In this document: positions 1-11,600 of the stretch, one piece after another
Position numbering within the stretch: the first letter of the stretch is position 1
Layout of the letters: the number at the start of each line of letters is the position of its first letter
NCBI GenBank assembly: GCA_023630585.1
Contig: CM042548.1
Coordinates: 14,225,527-14,289,526, forward strand
From: Cranoglanis bouderius
Lineage: Eukaryota; Chordata; Actinopteri; Siluriformes; Cranoglanididae
DNA: 64,000 bases
Direction: 5' to 3'
Notes under the pieces: model-generated
Database searches by the model: none
What the model was told of the DNA's origin: nothing
The model's input: the letters and a program-made list of their open reading frames with translations, nothing else
Made by a program: the position numbers and the translations under genes

Positions 1-2587
1 CACAACCCTCGGGCTAAGCTTTCTAGTTAACTTAGCCAGGACAATATGTGACAAATATGAGCTAGTTTAGCAACAGATAACTAGCCGGCTAGCTATTTGC
101 GTCTACAGAAAGACATGGGGTGTTATAAATACGCATGTATATTTTGATTGAGAATAAAAGGTGTAGAGATGTTCCTAGGCACTTTTTAATAGTTTCTTGG
201 ACACAGGTTATTTTGGTGGTTTAAAATGTTCATGGGTACTTGACAGAACAGTGACAACTATATATCTGAAATATGTGTCTATATTTCAGAAGACATGTAC
301 AACACACGGTAGATTCACACCAAAACGCTAAAAACCCATCTTCTCGCATTACGGACGCAATCGCTACGACAACAACCATTAAAACTTCCAACATTACTCA
401 GCAGCAATGCTGTGAGAGCTCCCAGGGCCTGGGCAGAGCGAGCTGGAATGCTGATGGAGGAGTAAGAACGTACTTTGAGGCCGTGTCCGATTCAACAGGT
501 TTAATCTTCATGAAAGAGAAGGAATAACTTGGTGCTGCTGACCTCCGCTAAATCCAGTCCACATCCTTGTGTAAATGTACCGAGACCCACTCTGCACACT
601 CTTCAGGCTGATGCACTCCGACTAACAAGACAAACTTAGCAGGAAATGAGAGTGGGAAATAGAATGGATTCCCCAATGTCCTCTGATTGCCCATGGAGAG
701 GAAAAAATCTAAACAGAGATATTATTATCTTACTTTTTTCCTGGAAAGCAATAGATCAAATGGAAAGAAGAGTCTGCTGAAGTATTACGTCTCTCAGATT
801 TTTCTCCTGAAGTCACAACACGTACGTCTCTCTCTTGAGTTTCAGTAGAAATCTTATCAAAATCTCCTCAGATACGCCAAGATAACAGGTGTATTATATG
901 TAACTGTGTCTTTTTAGTGCTCAAAATATTTGTATCTGTTTTTCGTATTTTGATTTATATTTTTTACCGTAATGTTGACCCTGTCAAACACTGGGCATAC
1001 TTCATGAAGCCAGTGTGTTTTGACAGACGTAGAAGATCTTAGTCTTTCAAATGTGCTTTTTTTTGCCTTTAAATGTGTAAATAAAATTCAAAAAATCAAA
1101 TGACAATTTTTCTGATAGCTGAAATGGAAATATATTGGTTTTTTTTAATGATAGAAACAATAACGTCTTATTTGTATCCATCGTAACTGCTTACACAGGG
1201 GTTTGGATAACCACTGATGCGGTGAAGTTTTCTGTAAGGAGATGATTATTTATCATTTATGGAAGGAGTCTCCAGTGTCAGCACTTTGTAACATTCTGAG
1301 GTAAAGCTGTAACTTTACGTTTTTCAGAAATCTTCAGGACAGAAGTGTTCAGGCTTTGCAATTTCTCAGTAACATGACAAGCTTTTTGTCTTATTAACTT
1401 CAAGAGAGAGAAAAGGTGGTGGAGAGAGGCTGGTGATGGAACGACTGTTTATAGCTGCTATAACATAAGTGAGAACAGGAACTAACTTGTATTGTGGATG
1501 TTCCACAACCTTAAATATAGCAATAATAAATGGGCAAATAGCTGTGGTGTAAGAGGAATAAAACACTTGTAGATGTGCTGTTATTGGAAAATAATCAACT
1601 TCGGGTTGGTAACAGTAACCTTGCTTCATCACACTACCCTGTTGTTGATTATTTTCCTATAACAACACATCTCCATGTGTTTTATTCCTCTTATACCATT
1701 GCAATTTGCCAACAATTACAATTTTTATTTATTTATGAACTTACTTCGCACCCTGAATCTCCAGGAAAAAAAACCCTCCCACCCCTGTTACAACATGATG
1801 CATTCTGTTTCTTGAGTCTCTCCTGCAGCCCTCCTTCTCTGACTCCTGACACCTAATTTGAAAGCTATTCGATGTGAATCGTGCTCCAGTGCCACGCTTC
1901 GTTGCATTTTACAGTCCACAGGGTACAGATTCGCTCCACTTAAGCGCCGAGTGTTAGGGAGTGACAATTCCAACATGCAAACACAGCCCTGGTCCGGAGT
2001 CCGAGACGCAACGCTCACACACACTTGCTCAATAAAGCCTCATAAACACGAGAGCTTCAAAACAGTGCAATAAAGGTAGAAGATTATGACTCTGCTGCTA
2101 GGCAATGGCCAGTGAAAACAGCCTGACTAAACATGGATAAATAGGGTCACGTGAATAATGCATGCACTGATCAAACACACAAGTCTGAGAAAATGAGCTT
2201 TGTGTCACACTCAAGAAATTGACAGTGAGAATATTTCTCTCAAGATGGCGTCAGGTTATTGGGCTGGGAGAAACAGCTGTGTATTCTTTGTCCTTTCTTT
2301 AAAAAGAAAAAAAAAGAAATGGCACCCTAAGCCCTGCACCCCTACTTGGATTCCTCTAATGCTGATTATATAGGTTGGTGTTTGGTTTATTTGGGATGGT
2401 GGGTGTGGCTACAATTTTCATATAATTTACAGATCCTACCATTTTTGATGAATGTAAAAGTGACTACATTTAAAAAAAAAAGGAATTGAAGCGATGTTAT
2501 TCTACAAAGAGTTTAGAATGACATGTTCATGGCGGACCTTAAAGTACATTAAATTAAAGGTCTGATTTGACAGTAAAGGTCTCTAAC
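1..2587. other. TDP1 3' intron region, no exon seen
   Basis: No stretch matches the next TDP1 exon, and no other coding exon was recognised. It contains foldback repeat A (1165-1745) and AT-rich unique DNA. The open frames here are short and unlike known proteins. Confidence 0.6.
1165..1745 (+). repeat. Foldback repeat family A, copy 1
   Basis: Recognised by the ordered landmarks GGTGAAGTTTTCT, TTATGGAAGGAGTCTCCAGT, AACATGACAAGCT, ACGACTGTTTATAGCTGCTA and AGAGGAATAAAACACTT. A palindromic centre follows: GGAAAATAATCAAC, then GTTGATTATTTTCC about 55 bp later. Left end approximate. Confidence 0.8.
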
Positions 2588-2695
2588 CTTGTAACGAGAA
2601 ACCAGGCCAGCTGAGAGAAATCTGGCGATGTCCTCATGTAGGTCTTAATGTGGGGCATCGCACTGCTCCTGCCTGAGGTTTCAGCTCTCCATCCA
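2588..2695 (-). CDS. TDP1: TDP1 coding exon 12 (HKD motif 2)
   Basis: 108 nt, completing the split His and then encoding GWRAETSGRSSAMPHIKTYM and RTSPDFSQLAWFLVT, plus AG of a Ser codon. H509 and K511 form the second HKD motif; the human equivalent H493 is the residue changed in SCAN1 ataxia, and it is intact here. The acceptor tract is a CT microsatellite (2699-3042). The donor is GTTAGA. The next exon (SANLSKAAWG) was not found in 1-2587. Confidence 0.95.
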
Positions 2696-5600
2696 CTGAG
2701 ACAGAGAGAGAGAGAGAGAGAGAACAAGTGGAAAGAGAGAGAAAGAAAAAAAGACAGAGTGAGGAAGGTGGAGTCAGAGAAAGAGACAGCGAGACAGCCA
2801 GGGAGAGATGGAGGAAGAGAGTAAGGGAGAGAGACAGAAAGAAAGAGTGAGTCAGAGAGAGAGAGACAGACAGAAAGACAGACAGAAAGATACATAGAGA
2901 GACAGAAAGAGGGTGGAAAAGCGAGACAGAAGGAGTGAAGACGAGTGAGAGAGAGAGAGACAGAGACAGAAGGAGGGAGAGAGAAAGACAAGGAGAGAGA
3001 CAGAAGGATGGAGGGAGAAAGTATGAGAGAGAGAGAGAATGCACATAGTAAAATGTGAAGATACAGCATGTCAAGATATTAGAAATTTTGCAATACAACA
3101 AATAAGTTATAAGGTCACAAACTGCCAGTCTATTTCAGTCTATTTCTAGATTTTTTTTTATCTTGTTCTTCTTACAGATAAAGAAATTATTTCAAATGTA
3201 CACGGTGTGCAGTTTAACCATTTTTTTCTTTTTTCCCTCTTGTTTGGAAACTTGCACTAACTTCGATCCAGTTGTATTTCAGAACTTATGCAAGCCAGCT
3301 AATGAATATTAATAAGCACTGGGGCTCTGCTTATGCATATTAATGACTAGCGGGCATTCGGAGTAAGAACGGGCTGTGATGTCAGAGAAACGCACTCGAC
3401 AATGTATAATTAAAAATACATGAACATGAGTAAAACATCACTTGAGATGTGTTTCAGGAAGAACGCAAAAAAATGCATCGTAATGAGCCGTTTCTGATTT
3501 CTAAGCCAAAATGAAGGCAGTATAAAAGAGTTATCGTTCAATTTAGTGCAGAAGATGGCCAGTGGAAGTAAATGATCTTTTAAAATGTCCCTAAAAGGGC
3601 ATGTATGGATGTGGATGGCTCTTCAGAGAGGCTCCTGGCATAATGAGAGGCAAAAAACTCTGAAGAGGGACAAACAGGAGAAAGGTGGAAGACTCACTGG
3701 AAATAGGAATGGAGCCAGATCTGCTTCTGTGCTGTCTGTATACTGTAGGGTAAAGAACCTCCAGCTGCAGAGAAAAATTATAAATAACTTTTAATAACAT
3801 TTAATAGCATTTACTAAGTAATAAAGCCTCTTTCATGCAAGAAGAACAGAATTTTACAGAGTGAAAAACATCAATGTGGGCAAAATATCTAATAATTCCT
3901 GAGAATATCAGAACCAGATTTTGGAAATTTTTGTCTATAATTTGGTATAATTTAGATATTTGAAAAAAAAAAAATAAAATAAATAAATAAATAAATACTA
4001 AGAAGTCATTATGTACCTATACAGTAAGAAATTTCACTTGATAAAAATTAATAAACAAAAAATGATCTAAAATTGATTTAATAATTGTGTAATTATTTAT
4101 ACAAAAAACTATATACATTCATACAGAATATTTTACTTTGTATAGTTTAGGTATTTAAAGTAGCCTCTTCTCCAACACAGAAAAAAGGTGTCTTGGCTCA
4201 CATATACAGATTTCAGTGATTTAAAAAAATATTTGTAATATTTATTAGAAACTAATTCTTGATTAATGATACCTGGGTAGCCTTCCAAACTGGTTCGAAC
4301 ATTGTTCACTGAAGGATAGACCTAGAAAAAAAAGATCATAACCCTGATTAAGACACAGCGCAGTTGTATTCTCGATTCAGATTGGTCGGAAGTTGTCGAT
4401 TAATTTCCTTGAACATCAGCACTGACAGTAGTGTAGCTGCAGATCACAGGTTTATATTAATATTATATTAGTACATAATCGTTTCTATAGTAACAGCTGA
4501 TTCACAGGGACTTCTACGGTGGACGCTGCATGTAAACGGATAAAAAAAACAAAACCATGCAAGATCGTTGACATGGATGTAGCTATTAATCTGTAGCTAT
4601 ATTTTCCAGGAGCTAATTCTCAGTAAAACCCCGTTACACAGCTGTGTGAGCTGTAAGGCTGAACGCTGCACACATTCTCTCTGATTTATCACCGCATGTC
4701 TTTAAACCCCTGGCGCGCCGGTGCAGATGGCCATTCAGCTGGTTCGCCTCTCACAACGGAGTGAGGAACATCTCTTCGTTTCCCGTATATTAAAAACGCG
4801 GAGAAGCGACATCCCAAGAACCACAGGAGCAGACGGCACACGGATTAGAGTTTAATTCCTGCTGCTAAAATCTCTGCAGAAAAAAAGAAAATCAATCTCA
4901 CAGCTTGATCCTTCACTTTTTAATATCGCAAAGCATTTATTCAACACCTAGGGGTGTAGCAATCAGGCGATTTTAATTATTACTGAAAAAGTACAGAAAA
5001 ATGGTGTGTAAAAAATCATTAATATTTTAAAACTGATTTGTAAATAGAGTATAAAATTTTTTTTCAATATCATATTGTGTATACTGGTATCATCAATTAT
5101 TGAATCGTTGCCTTATGAATCAAATCTCGTTGTAGCAGATTCAGTGGTATCATCAAATATCAAATTGTTGTGTTATGAATCTAATCGAATCATATTGTAT
5201 CAAAGCAGTTATTATCAAATATCGAATTATGAACCGCCTTATGAATCAGATCACATAGTATTGTATCGTAGCTGATTCAGTGATGCTGTCAAATGCTGAA
5301 TCATTTCCTATGAATCAAATCGTATCATAGCAGATTCAGTGTTCAAATATTGAATTGTTGCCTTATGATGCGATGCGAGTCGCAGATTCATTGGTGTTGT
5401 CAAATATCTTTCAGTGGTTTTGTCAAATAACGTTGCCTTCGTGAATTGAATTGTAATGTATTGTATCGTAGCAGATTCACTGGTGTTACCAAATATTGAA
5501 TCATTGCCTTATGAGTCAAATTGTCTCATATCCGTTTCAGTGGTATCATCAAATATCGAATCGCATCGTATCATAGCAGATTCAGTGGCTTTGTCAAATG

Positions 5601-8600
5601 TTGAACCATAGCCTTATGAATGAAATTGTATTGTATCATATCAGATTCAGTGGTATCATCAAATATTGAATCACTGCCTTAGGAATTGAAATTGTTTCAT
5701 AGCAGATTCAGTGGTGTTGCCAAATATCGAATTGTTGCCTTATGAACTGAATCGTAATGTTTTTTAATGTAGCAGATCTTCAAATACTGAATCGTTGCCT
5801 TATGAATCAAATCGAATCGTATCATAGCAGATTCAGTGGCATCAACAAATATTGAATCATGCTTTATAAATCAAATTGTATCCTATTGTATCGTACCATG
5901 TTGTAGCAGATTCAGAGGTACCGTCAAATATCAGACCCTTGCCATATGAATCGAAAATCGTTTCAAAGCAGATTTAGTGGTAAAAAAGTAAAAAAAAAAA
6001 CAAAAAAAAAACAAACATAGCTACCAGTTTAGCATTGTGCTTCAAAACATGTTTTGACTCAGTAATGCCACACAATTTCATGAAACAACAGTAAATCTGT
6101 ATTAAAAATTAAATATACATAGTGATTGTGTAACTCCGCTTTCAAACTTTAGGCCATGCCTCTACTGCTGGAGCTGAGTGAAATAAAACGGTTTTTCTCT
6201 CTTTTTTTGTATAACAGTGTCAGAAAGCTGATGCATTCAGTGCATCATGCTAAACTGGTAGCTATAAGCTTCCTTTACTTGCCCATTTGCTGTGTAGCTC
6301 CAGTGAAAGATAAGGAAGATACATTTCAGACACCAAAGCAAACTTTTTCTCCATTTTATAGATGTCAGAAATCTGTGAGATATTAAACAACTCCACAAAG
6401 CTGTGCTGTGTGTGTGGGTGTGTGTGGGTGTGTGTATGTGTGTGTGTGTAGGTGTTTTAAATGTTTTGCAGATTGCTGAGCCTTTACCAGGTGCGCCATT
6501 AGATGAGGGAATAAAACAACCTGCGCGACGAGATTCAAAAGGAGCAGTTATTTCATTTGGCGCAGCAGGTAAAAAAAAAAAATCAAATTCACTTTGCTGT
6601 GAACGTAAATAAATCTGCAATCTCATTGCGTGGAGTTCTGCCCGACTGCTTTAATGAAGCCGTCAGGGCAAACAAAGTGCTCATTTATCCTAATAGACGA
6701 CGTGGGTTAGGAGGAGGAATTGTTCTGTGTTCATCCTAATGTCTCTCCAGGCACACAGACCCTAATAAAGAGAGCTAAAAGGCAGGAACAGCTCTATTAA
6801 TTGCGCCTGTGTTAGCGAGGTGTTCCAAAACACTTACCAGCAGGAGCGGTGTCTCTGGGATGGTTAACGATTTCCCGCTCTTCCCTAACGTTGTCAGCGT
6901 ACGCTGGAACTCTGCTGAGAGCCACTTGGTCTTATCCAGGCCCATAGAGCCGATGCTGGAGAACTGACCAATCACAGGCCACTTCTCTGCGTTCTGCACT
7001 GGATGTGTGTGTTCGCTCAGCAACTGGACAGGAAACTTTGATTAGAACCGTATGGAACAAATACAACTTCAAAATGTATAGGGCTAGGCGATATGACGAT
7101 AGGATATCGATATTGTGATCAACTACGGATGTCACGATACACTTTTTTGAAATATTGTGGATATCGTGATGTTACATTTAAAAACAAATAAATTTAAGTT
7201 ACACATTGACTGGAACACGCTGATGTGATATTAATATTTTGTACATAATCTTTTAAATTGTAAAATGATTCAGCGCTGCTTTAAGTTTCTTATCGATTCA
7301 TATCGTAGTAGGTTTAGTAGTATTGTGAAATATCGAATCGTTGCCTTAAGAATCCAATCGAATCGTATCGTAGCAGATTCAGTGTATCGTCAAAATATAT
7401 TTGCAGTAAAGAGTGAAATTACTTTTGCAACTGAATAGTAGTTACTTTAATTTGAACTAGCGCTACTAACTGAATGCTTTGTTCATTAGATAACTTTGTA
7501 TTATGGCAAAATAAGGTCAAATACCACAGCAATTTGCCAATGATTACTATTTTTAATTTTTTAAAGAACTTTTTTTTTTTAAAAAAATCTGTTTATAGTT
7601 ACGTTTAATATTGTGGAACAAAAGTTCAAGTTCTGGTTTATTTCTAAAGCACATTTAAAAACAGCTAAAAGCCAACCAAAGTGCTGTACACTGTCAATAG
7701 CACAAATGCAGTAAGTAAAATATTAATAGCATAATGTCAAATACACATATCAAAACTATAACGAAATCAATTATTAAACGCCAAGGAAAAAAGATGAGTT
7801 TTTAGACAAGATTTAAACACAGGTAGAGTGGAGGCCATTCTAATATGGGATGGTAAATTGTTCCAAAGAGTAGGACCAGCCACTTCGAACGCTCTATTTC
7901 CTCTCGTCTTTAGACGAGTGTGAGGGATCTGGAGTTTTTCCTCGGATCCTAATCGTTTTGTAGGGATGTAAGGATGAAGTACGTTAGTAAGATAAGGTGG
8001 AGCTAAATTGTTCAATGATTTATAGACAAATACAAGAATTTTAAACTCAATTCTGTACTGAACAGGCAGCTAATGCAGGGATCTCAGAATGGGTGTAACA
8101 TGATAAAATTTTTTACACCCCTTCAGAAATCGAGCTGCTGCATTTTGTAGTACCTGTAAACGAGAGATTAAAGTTTTCGAAATGCCATAGTACAGCGAGT
8201 TACAGTAATCCAGCCTTGACGTGATGAAAGCATGGATGGCAATCTCTAGGGAAGCTACAGAAAGAAATGGTTTAATTTTAGAAAGGGAGCGAAGATAGAA
8301 AAAGCTGGAACCTACGACTGAACTGATCTGTTTATCGAATTTCAAAGAATTATCAATCTCTACACCCAAATTTCGCACTGAAGGGGAAACAAATGAATTT
8401 AGGTGCTTAAAATCAATTTGATTTGGATGCCTAGGGTCTGAGGTGTTAAAAACTATGACCTCCGTTTTATCTGTGTTTAAGAAAAGAAAATTTTTTGAAA
8501 GCCAGGATTTAACATCCTCTAGACAAGCAGATAAAGTATTTACAGCACTTTCTTTTTTCCTAGTAACTGGTAAATATATTTGCATGTCATCGGCATAACA

Positions 8601-11600
8601 ATGAAAAGAAACACCATGCTTTCTAAACACAGAACCCAGAGGAAGTAAGTATAGAAAAAAAAAGAGTAGGAGCTAAGATCGAGCCCTGGGGAACACCACA
8701 TGTTGAAAGACCCAGAGATGAGGTACAATTTCCTATTTTAACCCTAAATCTTCTATTAGTTAAAAAAGATTTAAACCAACTTAGAACAGCACCTCCTAGG
8801 CCTACAAAAGATTCTAATCGAGAGATAAGAATCTCGTGATCAACAGTATCAAAGGCTGAAGATAGATCCAGCATTGCTAAAATGACGGAATCTCCAGAAT
8901 CTGTAACCATTAAAACGTCATTAAGAACTTTTATAAGAGCTGTTTCAGTACTATGCAAAGATTTGAAACCAGACTGAAATATCTCATAAATCTGATTATT
9001 TGTTAAAAAGGACTGAAGCTGTAAACACACAATTTTTTCCATCACCTTAGAAATAAACGATAATACAGATATTAGCCGAAAATTTGATAAAACAGTAGTG
9101 TCAAGTGAAGGTTTTTTTAGGATAGGAGAGACAGTGGCCATTTTCAATCTGTCTGGTATAAATCCGGATGACAAACATTTATTAAACAATGACACAAGGT
9201 CTGGTCCCACTGTGTCAATTTTAGTCTCAGATAGCGAGGATGTATTATATCATATGGAGAAGAGGAAGGTTTCAGTTTAACAATTATGTCCTTCACTGAT
9301 TGTAGAGAAACCGGATTGAAGGTAGTCCAGATAGTCACAGAAATCGTGCCTGTTTGAATTCCGTGGTCAGTGTCTTGAATCTGATTAGAGACTTTTTCAC
9401 CAAGTATCGCAGAAAGTCGTCACAGAGTGTATTAGTGGGATGTTGGATAGCGGTAACAGGTGGATTCAACACAGAGTTTATAACATTGAAAAGAACTTTA
9501 GGAGTCTGATGATGCTTATCAATTAGGTCATAAGAGGATTTAGCGGTCTTTACTGCTCTCTGGTAAGAGGATAAGCGGTCCTTAAGAATGTCAAAGGAAA
9601 TTTGTAGTTTGTCTTTTTTCCATTTTCTTTCAGCCTGCCTACAGGCTTGTCTCAAGGAGCGAACATTCTGGTCAACCCAGGGCTCAGTTTTGAGTTTAGG
9701 CCTGAAAGGCTTGACAGGTGCAATATGGTTAAGGATGTTCGACCATACAGTATTTAAATGCTCAAGATGTTTATCTGCATCTAGGTCAGATGTTAAAGTC
9801 TCTATTGGAATTGAGGAACTGATTTCAGAATAATACTTGGTAAATTCTTCAGAAAACAAGGCGAGTAGGCATGAGATAGGCGAATATCATCAACAGTATT
9901 TAAGGTGATAGCGGGCAGAGACACGTTAAAAATAATGGGAAAATGATGCGAAATAAGGGTTTGAATTACCTCCATTCCTGTTATAGAGAGGCCAAAAGAC
10001 AGAATTAATTTCAAGGTGTGTCCTAAAATGTGCGTGGGGTGATCCCACTGCATCACATTAAAAGAGTTTATTGTATTCTGGAAGTCAGATGTAAGTGGCT
10101 TTGAGGGACAGCATAGATGAACATTAAAATCTCCTAATAAAAGAATATGATCATATTTAGTAATGAGATCCCCTACAAACTCTGAAAATTCCTCCACAAA
10201 ACCTTTAGTTAAATGAGGCAGCCGATAAATCAAAGACAATACAATAGGTTCAGGCCAGACAAGTTGTAGTAGCTGTGCTTCAAAGTTCGAGAATATGGTA
10301 GATGGCAACATCTGACACTGATGTCTGAAAGTATCCTTAGCGATGATAGCTAATCCACCACCTCTACCAGAGAGGCGGGGGGCATTATAGAAACAGTAAT
10401 TCGCAGGAACGAGTTCTGAATAAGGGCTTAGGTCTCCTACCTTTACCCAGGTCTCCGTTATGAATAGAATATCCAAGTTGTGAGATACGATAAAATGATT
10501 TAAAATGAAAGTTTTATTGGCCAGAGAATGGACATTGATGAGCGCCATCTTTGGGGAGCGTAGCGTACAAGCCGAAGCAGAGGCTTTGTCCAGCGGTCGA
10601 TGATTCCAGACATTTATTCCCCGGGGGTGACACCGGATGGTAATCTGAGGGTCAAGGTCCCATGGTCGTCGAGCCGGAGAGAAGCAGCAGGGTAAACAAG
10701 GTAGTTCCTTTTATCGCTTACGTTATAGCAGCTGTCAACTGTCATTCCCTCACCAGGCTCTATATTTTTGCTTTCTTGAAGTTAAAAACCCAACACTTGT
10801 CATGTTCCTGAGAAAATGCACAGCGTAAACTCTTCTGTCCTGAATTCCATCAAATCAACAAAAATAATCCCTCCTGCAAAGATCTTATAAATGCAAATTG
10901 GAAAGGTTAAACTGCAAATCCAACAAATTAGCCTCTAATGGGCTTAATTTTCAAACACATTTGCCTAAAAATTCATTAAATCGCTCAATAAAAATGTGTC
11001 TCTAATAAAGGTTTATTGACGAAATTAAACAGCCTCCTGCTCCTAAGTTTGGAGAATATTTTTTCTTCAGTACAGTGAAATAAGTCAGAATTCTCCTCCT
11101 CCTGGGATTATCTCAAGTCTCACATACCTTCCTTAACTTTAAATGACCCCACTTCTCCATGTTGGATCCCTGAAACCTTCCTGGTGTGGAACCAATAAGG
11201 TAGATCCTACAAGACAGGGTCGATGAGTACAGACGGCCGTGCACAGGGTTTCACGTCCAGGCTGAAGAACAGCATTCGGCCTCACCTGGTTTCTGACAGG
11301 TCGTGTTCTTTGATGCGCTCGATCCACTCGGCCAGCTCCAGGGCTCGGTACGCGTTCAGATACTCCAGCAGGTCTCGTTTGAAGTGTGTAGGAGACTCGC
11401 CGGCCGTCTCGGGGCTTCCTTCTGGTAACCGCGGGTACAGAGGACTCATCCACAGTCTGGGGGAGACGCAGAGAAGAGAATTTATTATTACGGAAATATC
11501 TGCAGTTACTGTGCTAGGTAGCTTCCTTGATAGAAAGAAAGAGAGAAAGAAAGAAGGGAAAGAGAAAAGGAAGAAAAGAAATAAGTAACTGTGGAAAGAA

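Larger units (their letters stand above)
7622..10695 (-). mobile_element. L2/CR1-group LINE, frameshifted copy
   Basis: A ~3-kb non-LTR retrotransposon in TDP1 intron 8, same strand as the gene. Frames read in order: an APE-type endonuclease (10548-9802; ALINVHSLANK, FITETWV, SGRGGGLAI, LLGDFNVH), a linker (9859-9335), and reverse transcriptase (9338-8070) with LDLSSAFDTVDH (motif A), GVPQGSILAP (motif B) and YADDMQIYLP (motif C). A C-terminal block (8015-7767) has RAFEVAGPTLWNNLPSHIR. Several frame changes (near 9860, 9340, 9200, 8650, 8050) show it is dead. The 3' end carries AATAAA-like sequence. Both flanks are pieces of foldback family A, so it inserted into such an element. Confidence 0.9.

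Noticed and set aside
2554..3101. Ser/Leu-rich frames up to 171 codons on the minus strand
   Set aside because: GA microsatellite artefacts. Only the short segment 2588-2695, in one frame, is a real TDP1 exon.
6403..6739. Overlapping plus-strand frames near a TG run
   Set aside because: No match to TDP1 exons or another family; composition of intron DNA.
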